A stretch of DNA of 64,000 bases. Source: Natrarchaeobius oligotrophus (lineage in GTDB: Archaea > Halobacteriota > Halobacteria > Halobacteriales > Natrialbaceae). The notes below the pieces were generated by a model. It did not search any database, was not told where the DNA came from, and saw nothing but the letters and a program-made list of their open reading frames with translations. Position numbers and translations under genes: made by a program. The DNA is taken from contig NZ_REFZ01000014.1 in assembly GCF_003841465.1 (NCBI RefSeq), positions 1 to 64,000 on the forward strand. Direction: 5' to 3'. This document shows, piece after piece, positions 33,463 to 41,351 of the stretch; within the stretch, counting starts at the first letter, position 1; the number at the start of each line of letters is the position of its first letter.

Positions 33463-34125
33463 TCAAGCCTCGTCGAGCAACGCCACTGCAACGGCGGCCG
33501 ACGCGCGACCCAGCAGGTTCGAAAGGTACAGCGTCGCGAGGGCGACGATCACGCCGACGCCGGCCGCTCCGAGCGCTCGCGGAAGCGTATCGATCGCGTA
33601 CGGCTCGGAGATCCCGGTGAAAATCACGAGATCGCTCCCGTAGACGAACGGCGTCGCGAGCAGGCTCGTCGTAACCGAGACGGCGACCACGAGGACGACG
33701 AAGCCGACGATTCCCAGCAGGATCTTCCACAGGACGTAGACGCCCCCGAGCCACGTCCGCCGACCCAGCGCGAGTTCTTTCAGGAACGGGACGAGACCGT
33801 CGCCCGTCTCCGGGAGGGACGGCTTCACGTCGACGTCGAGGATCGCACGGGTGACGGTCCCGTCCAGCCACGCGAAGGCGACGATCGTCAACAGCGTGAC
33901 GACCAGCGCGACCGGACCGAGAAGCGTCAGGCTCAGTCCCAGGGTGAGCGACACGCCGGTCGTAACCGCGACCAGGTAGGCGATCCCCAGCGGGAACGCG
34001 AGTAACACGTACGCCAGCGAACGATACGTCCAGGGATCGACGGGTGCGGCGAGCACCGATCGATCGCTTCCGCCGTCGGCTCGCGTACCGTCCGTGACGG
34101 TGCCAGTGGATGGGTTCGTCGTCAT
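33463..34125 (-). CDS. Four-helix 'sensor' domain membrane protein A
   Basis: A 220-residue membrane protein with about four helices in two pairs. It matches the stand-alone sensor domain known from the N-terminus of some bacterial histidine kinases. Core segments are TYRSLAYVLLAFPLGIAYLV, then RRTWLGGVYVLWKILLGIVG, and a C-terminal helix ending LLDEA. A paralog with the same RTYLNLAYLLLAFPLG opening lies at 35382 on the opposite strand. The ATG at 34125 was chosen because upstream residues are unlike the family. It is about 80 bases downstream of the DUF7521-like pair and may belong to that operon. Confidence 0.75.
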   Translation of the reverse strand: MTTNPSTGTVTDGTRADGGSDRSVLAAPVDPWTYRSLAYVLLAFPLGIAYLVAVTTGVSLTLGLSLTLLGPVALVVTLLTIVAFAWLDGTVTRAILDVDVKPSLPETGDGLVPFLKELALGRRTWLGGVYVLWKILLGIVGFVVLVVAVSVTTSLLATPFVYGSDLVIFTGISEPYAIDTLPRALGAAGVGVIVALATLYLSNLLGRASAAVAVALLDEA

Positions 34126-34205
34126 ACGTGGTATCCGTCGACCCCGAACCCGGTAAAACGCGATCGCGAACTGGCGGCTCGGCCACCGTGCGAAACAGTT
34201 ATTAG

Positions 34206-34490
34206 TCAGGTTCCTTCGAGCGAGTAGAGGATCGATACGAGCCCGGCGATGGTGACCCACAGCACGCCGAGCAGGCTGACCGCGTCGGACCACGAAAACA
34301 GCGGTGCGAGCCCGTAGCTGACGACGACGGGGCCGACCGCGATCAGCGCGATTCCGATCGAGAGGTAGAACATGACGGCGCTGTCGTTGCGCTGGTAGCC
34401 ACGGTAGGCGTACCCGGCGACGACGACGCCCGCCACCGCCGTCAGGAGGGCCGTCACGAACAGTGCAACGGCGGGGTCAACGGCGACCAT
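34206..34490 (-). CDS. DUF7521-like small membrane protein 1
   Basis: A 94-residue protein with three predicted membrane helices and a short loop RGYQRNDSAVMF between the first two. The pattern 'Y-R-G-Y-x-R...M-x-x-x-G-I-x-L' is shared with the neighbour at 34477. This pairs the two as members of the uncharacterised haloarchaeal family found next to winged-helix regulators. Its start overlaps the end of the upstream gene by 14 bases, which indicates tight operon structure. No function is known. Confidence 0.7.
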   Translation of the reverse strand: MVAVDPAVALFVTALLTAVAGVVVAGYAYRGYQRNDSAVMFYLSIGIALIAVGPVVVSYGLAPLFSWSDAVSLLGVLWVTIAGLVSILYSLEGT

Positions 34491-34848
34491 GGATCACCCC
34501 CAGGATGAGCAAGAGCCCGAGCAGCTGACTCGCGGCGACGATCGTCTCCTGCCACGCCGTCTCGATCGCCGGAACGTTCGACAGAACGAGCCGAAGCACC
34601 ATCGGGACGGTCGTCAACAGGACCAGTCCGATCCCGAGCAAAAGCATGCCTCGACCGCCGCCCGTACGGTATCCTCGATACAGTCGAACCGCCAGGTAGA
34701 TCGAGAGGACGGTCGCGAGGACGAGCGAGGCAAAGACCAGCGCGACGAGTTCCGGAGCGCCGCCGACCGTGCTGGTGAACCGGCCGATCGGTCCGGACTG
34801 TACCGCGGCTGCGACCTCCACACCGATCGTGGCTGGTTCTCCGCTCAT
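34477..34848 (-). CDS. DUF7521-like small membrane protein 2
   Basis: A 123-residue three-helix membrane protein. An external N-terminus of about 35 residues precedes the first helix (LVALVFASLVLATVLSIYLA). The cytosolic loop RLYRGYRTGGGRGMLLLGIG parallels the loop of its shorter neighbour. Its ATG overlaps the stop of the winged-helix gene as ATGA (34845-34848), so the three are translationally coupled. A regulator plus two small membrane proteins suggests membrane-linked control of the regulator, but this is inference. Confidence 0.7.
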   Translation of the reverse strand: MSGEPATIGVEVAAAVQSGPIGRFTSTVGGAPELVALVFASLVLATVLSIYLAVRLYRGYRTGGGRGMLLLGIGLVLLTTVPMVLRLVLSNVPAIETAWQETIVAASQLLGLLLILGVIHGRR

Positions 34849-35186
34849 TTGAATCCCTCGTAGAGCCGGGTAAAGCGGTCGGCGGCGGGTTCGCTGCGAT
34901 CGATCTCGACGACGTACCCGTCGTCGCCCAGCCGGATCCGCACCTCCTGGAGCTGCGTGGCGTAGACCTTGTGGTGGTGGCCGTCCGGGTCGAGATGCTG
35001 GTGGTCCGTCAGGAGATCGGCTTCGGTGAGCCGCTCGACGCGTCGGTAGATCGTCGACGGGTCCGCCTCGCAGGCGTCGCTCAGCGCCTGAACCGACTTC
35101 GGTTCCTCGCGTGCGTGTACGAGGATCGTCTTGGCGTAGTCGTCGCCGAGGATGTCGACCACGTCGACGTCGTCCCCGTCGGCCAT
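34845..35186 (-). CDS. Winged-helix (ArsR-like) transcriptional regulator
   Basis: A 113-residue DNA-binding protein. Residues about 8-60 form a helix-turn-helix with DDYAKTILVHAREEPKSVQ and DPSTIYRRVERLTEADLL. A wing follows at HQHLDPDGHHHKVYATQ, and a C-terminal strand RIRLGDDGYVVEI completes the fold. It is the first gene of an operon with two DUF7521-like membrane proteins. The same domain type appears at 49304. The ATG at 35186 gives the standard family start. The His-rich wing (DGHHHK) could bind metal, though this is only suggestive. Confidence 0.82.
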   Translation of the reverse strand: MADGDDVDVVDILGDDYAKTILVHAREEPKSVQALSDACEADPSTIYRRVERLTEADLLTDHQHLDPDGHHHKVYATQLQEVRIRLGDDGYVVEIDRSEPAADRFTRLYEGFK

Positions 35187-35345
35187 TGGTTCGTGATGTC
35201 GGCGAATCGGTAAAAGTGTGATCCCCTTGCGAATCGGTACCCATCGATGACAGAGCGTCGATCTGGATACGGAAAGACGAGGAAAACCGGCTCTTCGAGC
35301 GAAGTGGCCGTCAATTCGAGCTGTCGGATCGCCAACCCGAGCCGA

Positions 35346-35353
35346 ACGTTTAT
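35346..35353 (+). promoter_or_regulatory. TATA box of sensor protein B
   Basis: GTTTATCC, 29-36 bases before the ATG at 35382, predicts a short-leader or leaderless transcript. Confidence 0.5.
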
Positions 35354-35381
35354 CCCCTTCCGTCCGGCACTCTCTCACACG

Positions 35382-36152
35382 ATGGGCGGCACCTCGAGCG
35401 AGTCAGTCACCGCGCTTGCCCACCGGGTCGGCGACGGTCTCCGGTGGTTCGCGGGCGTGGCGCTCCGGCGTCGAACCTACCTGAATCTCGCGTATCTGTT
35501 GCTCGCGTTCCCGCTCGGGATGGTCTACTTCGTCGGGCTAACCGTCGCTCTCTCGGTCGGGATCGGTCTCACCATCGTCCTGATCGGGATACCGATCCTG
35601 CTCCTCGCGTTCTTGCTCGCACAGCTCGGCGCGCAGTTCGAACGGTGGCTGACGTCGCAGCTCCTGCCCGTCGAGCTCGAGGCGCGACGCGAACTCGAGG
35701 GCGAGAGTCGCCGCGAACGGGCGACGGATCTGCTCCTCGATCGTTCGACCTGGACGGCGGTTCTCTACCTGCCGTCGGTCTTTCTCGTCGGCGTGTTCTC
35801 GTTCGTCGTCGCGACGACGGCGCTGTCGACCGCGTTCGCGATGCTCACGGTTCCCTTTTACTACGATCGGCCGGGGCTGTACGTCGGCGTCGTCTCCGAG
35901 CGCGCGCCCGAGTTCCACCAGACGATCTACCTCGCGTGGAACCAGCTGCTCGTCGGCTTCGAGGCCGTGCTCACGATCGGCTACTGGGAGATCACCACGC
36001 TGTCTCAGGCCCTCGTCGTCGCCCTCGGCGGCGTCGTGCTCGCGCTCGCGACGCTGCACGTGCTCAACGGGATCGCCGCCCTCTTCGCCCGGTGGGCCCG
36101 CGCGACGCTCGACGGCGGGTACGACGTCACCGCGCTGATCGAGACGTCCTGA
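35382..36152 (+). CDS. Four-helix 'sensor' domain membrane protein B
   Basis: A 256-residue paralog of the protein at 33463. The opening RRTYLNLAYLLLAFPLGMVY and the later DRSTWTAVLYLPSVFLVG line up with it, as does the long extracytoplasmic segment TVPFYYDRPGLYVGVVSERAPEFHQT. The last helix ends in ARWARATLDGGYDV. No kinase or output domain is attached, so any signal must pass to another protein. It is divergent from the winged-helix/DUF7521 operon, and the two sensor paralogs bracket that operon. The arrangement suggests one functional unit. Confidence 0.75.
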   Translation: MGGTSSESVTALAHRVGDGLRWFAGVALRRRTYLNLAYLLLAFPLGMVYFVGLTVALSVGIGLTIVLIGIPILLLAFLLAQLGAQFERWLTSQLLPVELEARRELEGESRRERATDLLLDRSTWTAVLYLPSVFLVGVFSFVVATTALSTAFAMLTVPFYYDRPGLYVGVVSERAPEFHQTIYLAWNQLLVGFEAVLTIGYWEITTLSQALVVALGGVVLALATLHVLNGIAALFARWARATLDGGYDVTALIETS

Positions 36153-36173
36153 ACCGCGATCTCCCCCGAATTT

Positions 36174-36190
36174 CCCCTAACCGGGAGGGG
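36174..36190 (+). terminator. Hairpin after sensor protein B
   Basis: CCCCT and AGGGG arms with a seven-base loop, 20 bases past the stop codon, between convergent genes. Confidence 0.4.
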
Positions 36191-36281
36191 CAAGTGCGGC
36201 GAGTCCGAGTCGCGTCTCCGACGATCTCGAGCGGGTGCGAAATGTTCTCGACGGAGCCCGAGACGGTCCGGCGTCCGTCAG

Positions 36282-36335
36282 GGTCGGTGCACCCGCGACC
36301 CGTCCGCGATTGCACCGGTCCGTCTGGAAGCAATC
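36282..36335 (-). repeat. Dispersed intergenic palindromic repeat, copy 4
   Basis: Minus-strand CCGGTGCAATCGCGGACGGG then TCGCGGGTGCACC, an imperfect palindrome matching copies 1 and 8. It lies just beyond the 3' end of the GNAT gene. Confidence 0.7.
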
Positions 36336-36366
36336 CCCGCGCGTCGACGTCGGTCCGTCGGCGCGG

Positions 36367-37098
36367 TCAGATTCGGTACGCCATCAGCACCTCGTCGACG
36401 TGGTCGCCGTCGATCGTGTAGTGATTCTTGCGAATTCCTTCGGTGTTCCAGCCGTGCGCCTCGAGAAACGACAGCGCCACGTCGTTGATCGCCGGAACGC
36501 TGTTGTACACCTTCCGGTAGCCGTTGGCCTCCGCCCACTCGAGTCCCCTGGTCAACAGGGTGCCCCCGATACCCCGTCCCCGGTAGTCGGGACGGACGCC
36601 GACGGTCAGCTGTGCGGTATCCTGCAGTTTCTCGACGTGAGGGAGATCGAGGTGCGTCCAGCCGATCACGGAGCCGTCGACCGTCGCGACGAAGAAGACG
36701 CGCGACTCGACGGTGTTGTGACGCGAGACCGAATCGTCGTACAGCAACTGCTCGGCGACGGTTTCGGCGACGACGTACGATTCCGTCGACGTCACGTCCC
36801 GGATCGTCTCGACGAGCCCCTCGAAGTCCGCATGTCGGGCGGGTCGGATCGTGACCGTCCCCTCGTCGGTCGCGTACTCCTCGATCGAGCCGACGTCGAG
36901 TGCGATCCGGAGCGTCCCGCCGTCTTCCTCGAGATACCCCTTCGTCTTCAGCTCCTCGAGCGTCTCTTCGAACTCCGCCGGGGAGACCGACGCGGCGTCT
37001 CGAACCCGGTGGCGAGCGGCCGTACCGTGGCGCTCGATGTACTGATAGATCTCCTTGTTCACCTCGCTGTCGAACGTCGGTCGCTCGGGAGCGCGCAT
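36367..37098 (-). CDS. Winged-helix and GNAT acetyltransferase fusion
   Basis: A 243-residue two-domain protein. Residues about 6-60 look like a winged helix (SEVNKEIYQYIERHGTAARH, SPAEFEETLEELKTKGYLEE). Residues about 85-243 are an N-acetyltransferase of the GNAT fold, with the acetyl-CoA loop VRPDYRGRGIGGTLL and the following ANGYRKVYNSV and FLEAHGW segments. It would move an acetyl group from acetyl-CoA to an amine on a protein or small molecule. The DNA-binding-like domain raises the chance of a regulatory role. The ATG at 37098 was preferred because the ten residues before it are unlike the family. Confidence 0.85.
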   Translation of the reverse strand: MRAPERPTFDSEVNKEIYQYIERHGTAARHRVRDAASVSPAEFEETLEELKTKGYLEEDGGTLRIALDVGSIEEYATDEGTVTIRPARHADFEGLVETIRDVTSTESYVVAETVAEQLLYDDSVSRHNTVESRVFFVATVDGSVIGWTHLDLPHVEKLQDTAQLTVGVRPDYRGRGIGGTLLTRGLEWAEANGYRKVYNSVPAINDVALSFLEAHGWNTEGIRKNHYTIDGDHVDEVLMAYRI

Positions 37099-37235
37099 GT
37101 CCGTCCTGAGAAACCGGGACGAGGGCAATAGGTCTTGTCGCTAGCTACCAACAGACACGGTTCGGTCGCCGTCGTCGAACGGGTAGCTCGAGGAGTCACC
37201 GAACGGGTAACTGGAAAATCGGACCGTTCTCCGGG

Positions 37236-37889
37236 CTAGTCGGACCGGGCGTCCTCGACGGCCTCGACGAACGACGCCGCGCTCTCTCGCACCCGGTCCA
37301 TGTCGCCGTCGGCGATCGCCTCGTAATCGACGAGCGCGCTACCCGCGCCGACGGCGAGCGCCCCGGCGTCGAAGTAATCCGCGACGTTGTCGCGCGAGAC
37401 GCCGCCGGTCGGGATGACGTCGACGTCGCCGAGGGGGCCCCGAAGTGCCCCGATGTGCGACGGGCCGACGGTCTTCGCGGGGAACATCTTGAGGACGTCC
37501 GCGCCGGCTTCCATGGCGGTGACCGCCTCGGTCGGGGTCACGACGCCCGGCGCGACGAAGACGCCGTGGCGGTTGCAGGTCCGGATCACGTCCACGTCGA
37601 CGTGCGGCGAGACGACGAACGACGCGCCGGCGTCGATCACGGACTCGGCGGACGCGGCGTCGAGGACGGTCCCAGCGCCGACGACCGTCCCCGTCCCCGC
37701 GAGTTCGCGGTCGACGGCCGCGATCTTCTCCGCCGCGCGAACGTCGTCGGCCGTCACCTCGAGCGCGCCGACGCCGCCCTCGTGCATCGCTCGCGCGACG
37801 GGGACGATCGAGTCCTCGTCGATTCCGCGCAGGACAGCGAGGACGCCGCTTTCGACGATCCGGTCCTCGACCGCCCGTCTGTCGGTCAT
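37236..37889 (-). CDS. 2-keto-3-deoxy-6-phosphogluconate aldolase
   Basis: A 217-residue class I aldolase of the Eda/KHG-KDPG family. It splits KDPG into pyruvate and glyceraldehyde 3-phosphate. The Schiff-base Lys is in VLKMFPAK (Lys134) and the catalytic Glu in GALEVTADD (Glu44); the phosphate-binding IPTGGV loop follows. The ATG at 37889 gives the normal start MTDRRAVEDR. It follows gluconate dehydratase and glucose dehydrogenase on the same strand, so the three form the semi-phosphorylative Entner-Doudoroff route used by haloarchaea. The KDG kinase needed between dehydratase and aldolase is not in the window. A 290-base gap before it suggests its own promoter. Confidence 0.92.
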   Translation of the reverse strand: MTDRRAVEDRIVESGVLAVLRGIDEDSIVPVARAMHEGGVGALEVTADDVRAAEKIAAVDRELAGTGTVVGAGTVLDAASAESVIDAGASFVVSPHVDVDVIRTCNRHGVFVAPGVVTPTEAVTAMEAGADVLKMFPAKTVGPSHIGALRGPLGDVDVIPTGGVSRDNVADYFDAGALAVGAGSALVDYEAIADGDMDRVRESAASFVEAVEDARSD

Positions 37890-38179
37890 CGGACGCCCCC
37901 TTCCGTTTCCGTCTCCGTCGTGTTCCGGCGATCCCGTCGAACCGCGAGCGGGCGGCCCGCGGCCGGCCGTCGCGATGTGGCGTGTGCACGCGTCATCACC
38001 GGTCCGTTCGCCGCGCCCACGCAAGAAATTTACTCATTATCGAAAAATGACCCGCAGCCAACTCGAGCGCGCAATTCGAATTCGGCGTGTTCGACGTCGC
38101 GCCGCACAGATCGAACGACGAACATCGGGGGGTTTCGAGCTCGACGACGCAAATCGAAGATTCGCTGGCTCGACGACGT

Positions 38180-39418
38180 TTACGCCTCGTCGAACAGCTC
38201 CTCGCCGTCGATCATGTGTTCGGCGACGGCGTCCATGTCGAGGGTGACGCCGAGTCCCGGTTCTTCGGGGACTTCGATGTAGCCGTCCTCGATGACGTCC
38301 TCCTCGACGAGGTCCCCCCACCAGCCGAGTTCGTAGGAGTGGTACTCGACGGCAAGCGAGTTCGGGATCGCGGCACCGACGTGGGCGCTCGCCATCGTCG
38401 CCACCGGAGAGGAGACGTTGTGCATCGCCACCGGCATGTAGTACATGTCGGCTTTGTCCGCGATCTTCGCCGTCTCGCGCATGCCGCCGACCTTCGGCAT
38501 GTCGGGTGCGATGATGTCGACGGCCTGCTCTTCGATGAGTCGGCGCTGGCCGTGCTTGCGATAGACGTTCTCGCCGGCCGCGATCGGCGTACTCGACGAC
38601 TGGGTGACGGCCCGCTGCACGTCGTGGTTCTCCGGCGGGACCGGGTCCTCGAGCCACCAGACGTCGTACTCCTCGAGCGCCGCGGCGAGGCGTTTCGCGC
38701 TGCCGCCGGAGAACGTCCAGTGACAGTCGAAGGCGACGTCCGCGCGGGAGCCGACCGCCTCCGTGACGGCTTCGACGATGCTTACCTTGTGGGCGATCTC
38801 CGGCTCGCGGAGGTGGCGGTTCGCGCGATCCTTCTCGTGACCCGAGGGGACGTCGAGGTCGAACTTGAGGGCGTCGTAGCCGAGCTCCTCGACGACGCGT
38901 TCGGCCTCCTCGGCGCAGGCGATCGGGTTGGCTTCCTCCTCGGTGTGACAGTCGCAGTAGACGCGCACCTCGTCGCGGTACTTGCCCCCGAGCAGCTGGT
39001 AGGCGGGGAGGTCGAGGATCTTGCCCGCGAGGTCGTGGAGCGCGACCTCGATGCCGGAGATCGCCGTGACGGTGACGCCGCCGATGGAGCCCTCCCCGGA
39101 CATCTTCTGGGTGAGGTGCTCGGTCAGCCGGTCGATGTCGAGCGGGTTTTCGCCCCGGAGGAAGGGACCCATCCGCTCGATGAGCTCGGGCGCGCCCGCG
39201 CCCCAGTAGGCCTCGCCGGTGCCGACGATTCCGGCGTCGGTGTAGACGCGGACGAGCGTCCACGGGAAGTTGCCGTCGACCATCGTCGTCTGGACGTCGG
39301 TGATCTCGACGTCCCGTCCGCCGCCGCGCTCTCGCGTGACGTTCATCGTCTCCGCCGAGAGATCCCGCATCGTGTACTCGGCGTTTGGATCGTGCAGTGT
39401 GGAGTAATCGACGCCCAT
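38180..39418 (-). CDS. Sugar-acid dehydratase of the enolase superfamily (gluconate dehydratase)
   Basis: A 412-residue enzyme that most likely dehydrates gluconate to 2-keto-3-deoxygluconate. It belongs to the mandelate racemase/enolase superfamily. An N-terminal capping domain (about 35-150) contains the GTGEAYWGAG loop. The barrel shows a LKFDLDVP Lys-x-Asp motif, three Mg ligands in AFDCHW, WLEDPV and AGENVY, and a catalytic His in MPVAMHN. Related haloarchaeal enzymes act on xylonate, so xylonate cannot be excluded. Location between glucose dehydrogenase and KDPG aldolase favours gluconate. It shares strand with both. Confidence 0.88.
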   Translation of the reverse strand: MGVDYSTLHDPNAEYTMRDLSAETMNVTRERGGGRDVEITDVQTTMVDGNFPWTLVRVYTDAGIVGTGEAYWGAGAPELIERMGPFLRGENPLDIDRLTEHLTQKMSGEGSIGGVTVTAISGIEVALHDLAGKILDLPAYQLLGGKYRDEVRVYCDCHTEEEANPIACAEEAERVVEELGYDALKFDLDVPSGHEKDRANRHLREPEIAHKVSIVEAVTEAVGSRADVAFDCHWTFSGGSAKRLAAALEEYDVWWLEDPVPPENHDVQRAVTQSSSTPIAAGENVYRKHGQRRLIEEQAVDIIAPDMPKVGGMRETAKIADKADMYYMPVAMHNVSSPVATMASAHVGAAIPNSLAVEYHSYELGWWGDLVEEDVIEDGYIEVPEEPGLGVTLDMDAVAEHMIDGEELFDEA

Positions 39419-39483
39419 GGCCTAGGTGGAGACACCGACGCTAGTAATAGTTGCCATCCCGCTCCCGTCGCGGGGGGTGTCGT

Positions 39484-39551
39484 GAATCGGCACCGGACCA
39501 TCCACGGGCGCATCGTGGCTGCATCGGTACATCGGTACAACGCACCTCTCA
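39484..39551 (-). repeat. Dispersed intergenic palindromic repeat, copy 5 (weak)
   Basis: CGGTACATCGGTACAAC and GGCACCGG arms match the family tails, and the element reaches the TGA of glucose dehydrogenase. It is a diverged copy. Confidence 0.45.
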
Positions 39552-40619
39552 GATTTTGTCGAACGCGACGGCCGTCTTCACGACGTCGTCGCCGGTCTCG
39601 AACGCCGCCTCGAAGTTCTCGAGGTCGTAGACGCCGGTGACGAGGTCGTCCAGGAACTCCTCGGGGAGCTGGGCGAGCGTGTCGACGGCGGACTCGAAGT
39701 GACCGCGGTGGGAGTTGACGGAGCCGACGAGCGCCTTGTTGTGAAGCACCAGCTCCCGGTGGAGCCGGCCGCCGTCGATCTCGAACTCCCAGGGCTCGGG
39801 GACGCCGAGCAGGACGCCGACGCCGTTGGGTGCGAGGGCGTCGATCGTCTCGAAGGCGTGTTTCGGGTAGCCGGTAGCCTCGTAGACCAGGTCGACCGGT
39901 TCGTGGACGTCGGCGAACTCGGAGACGGGAGTCTCCCGGGAGTCGACGTACGTCGCGCCGAGTCCGTCGATGAGATCGATCGTGGGATCGGGACGGTCGC
40001 GACGGCCGAGACAGTACGTCCGGTCGACGTCGTAGACGTCCGCGAACATCGCGAGCGTGAGCAGGCCCAGCGAGCCGTTTCCGAGGACGAGGGCCGACTC
40101 GAGACGCCAGTCGAACGCCGATCGGGCTGCGACGGCGTGTTCGACGGCCTTCTCGGTGACGCTGATCGGTTCGACGAGAAAGCCAAGCGGCGCGAGCGCG
40201 TCGGGGACGGGAACCAGATACTCCGCCGGACTGGTGACGTACTCCGCCATGAAGCCGTGTGCGCCGGCGATTCCCCGTTCGACGTACTCGCCCGCCGGAG
40301 CCATGTCGGGTTCCGCGCGATCGAAGAACTCGTTCGACGTCCCGTTCGGCGGTCGTCGCACCGTCGGAACCACGTACTGGCCCTCCACCAGATCGGTGTC
40401 GTTCGCGTCCTCGACGACGCCGACGGCCTCGTGACCGAGCACGAGCCGGTCGTCGCCGGGCGGTACGTCGCCGTGTGCGCCCGCGATGACTTCGTGGTCC
40501 GTTCCGTCGACGCCGACGCGCAGCGTGCGAACGAGCGCTTCGCCCGGCGTTGGCTCCGGTCGGGGGACGTCCACGAGAGCCGGTTCTCCGGTCCCCGGTT
40601 CGACGACGATCGCTTTCAT
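39549..40619 (-). CDS. gdh: Glucose 1-dehydrogenase (zinc, medium-chain)
   Basis: A 356-residue NAD(P)-dependent enzyme that oxidises glucose to gluconolactone, the first step of the haloarchaeal Entner-Doudoroff route. The zinc ligands known from Haloferax glucose dehydrogenase fall at the same positions here: Asp38 (VGVDGTD), His63 (LGHEAVG) and Glu150 (FLVEPIS). A Rossmann domain begins at SALVLGNGSLGLL, and YCLGRRDRPDP suggests an Arg-lined cofactor pocket as in NADP users. It heads the group gdh, gluconate dehydratase, KDPG aldolase on the minus strand. A possible TrmB-like site lies just upstream. Confidence 0.93.
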   Translation of the reverse strand: MKAIVVEPGTGEPALVDVPRPEPTPGEALVRTLRVGVDGTDHEVIAGAHGDVPPGDDRLVLGHEAVGVVEDANDTDLVEGQYVVPTVRRPPNGTSNEFFDRAEPDMAPAGEYVERGIAGAHGFMAEYVTSPAEYLVPVPDALAPLGFLVEPISVTEKAVEHAVAARSAFDWRLESALVLGNGSLGLLTLAMFADVYDVDRTYCLGRRDRPDPTIDLIDGLGATYVDSRETPVSEFADVHEPVDLVYEATGYPKHAFETIDALAPNGVGVLLGVPEPWEFEIDGGRLHRELVLHNKALVGSVNSHRGHFESAVDTLAQLPEEFLDDLVTGVYDLENFEAAFETGDDVVKTAVAFDKI

Positions 40620-40648
40620 ACGCCGACTAGCGGCGCGGCGTACTAAAG

Positions 40649-40670
40649 ATTTACCATATTTGTAGTAAAT
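40649..40670. promoter_or_regulatory. Inverted repeat and TrmB-like site upstream of gdh
   Basis: ATTTAC (40649-40654) faces GTAAAT (40665-40670). Inside it, TACC-N7-TAGTA (40652-40667) resembles the sugar-regulator TrmB site TACT-N7/8-GAGTA, with one mismatch in each half. It is about 30 bases upstream of the gdh start, close to its TATA element. Confidence 0.4.
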
Positions 40671-40804
40671 AACTGAACTTCTCGCTCACCGGCGTACCAC
40701 CCGACGTTCCGAACGGCCGGTCCGGCGAGACGGGTGCGCCGTGACGACGATCGTCTAGGAACGCGAAAGAAAGTATCAAATACTAATGTCAATAACCTAA
40801 TCGT

Positions 40805-41350
40805 ATGGTCCCCGAACGCGACGTAACGCGCCGCGGCGTCCTCGCCCTCGCCGCGGCGACCTCGCTGTCAGGCTGTCTCGGCATCGCGACCAACGCGCTC
40901 GGCTCGATGGGGAACAACGTCCCCTCGAGCGTCCCCGCCGATTTGGCACACCCGGGCCTCGGCGTCGCCGACGGAAGCGAAACGATCGACTTCGTGGCCG
41001 ACGCCGACCTGACGCTGGTGTACTTCTTTGCGACCTGGTGTGGTCCGTGCGAGCCCCAGCTCGAGTACCTCCACGAGGTTCGCGAGGAGTACGACCGTGA
41101 GACGCTGGCGATGCGGGCGGTGTCGCCGGAAGACGACGAGGAGCTCGTCGCCGACTACTGGGACGACAACGAGGTCGACTGGCCCGCCGCGATCGATCCC
41201 GACGCCGACGTCCACGCCGAGTTCGGAGTCAGCGTCTACCCCTCGCTCGTGCTCGTCGACCCCGATGGGAACGTCCGCTGGGATACGAGCGGCGTCGCCG
41301 ACGCCGACGAGATCACCGCACGCGTCGACGAGGAACTCGAATCGGAGTGA
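40805..41350 (+). CDS. TlpA-like thioredoxin lipoprotein
   Basis: A 181-residue exported thiol-disulfide protein. The N-terminus is a Tat lipoprotein signal (TRRGVLALAAATSLSGC) with a lipobox Cys at residue 24. The thioredoxin fold carries active site WCGPC (Cys79, Cys82) and the cis-Pro loop VYPSLVLVD. It would act on the outer membrane face. The next gene, one base downstream, encodes a CcdA-type electron carrier that can reduce it, as in cytochrome c maturation or extracellular thiol repair. No cytochrome c gene is nearby. The AT-rich region before it (40770-40804) is a good promoter. Confidence 0.88.
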   Translation: MVPERDVTRRGVLALAAATSLSGCLGIATNALGSMGNNVPSSVPADLAHPGLGVADGSETIDFVADADLTLVYFFATWCGPCEPQLEYLHEVREEYDRETLAMRAVSPEDDEELVADYWDDNEVDWPAAIDPDADVHAEFGVSVYPSLVLVDPDGNVRWDTSGVADADEITARVDEELESE

Positions 41351-41351
41351 G

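Noticed and set aside
40641-40667. Strict TrmB consensus TACT-N7/8-GAGTA at gdh
   Set aside because: Only a mismatched version (TACC-N7-TAGTA) is present, so it is kept only as a tentative site.
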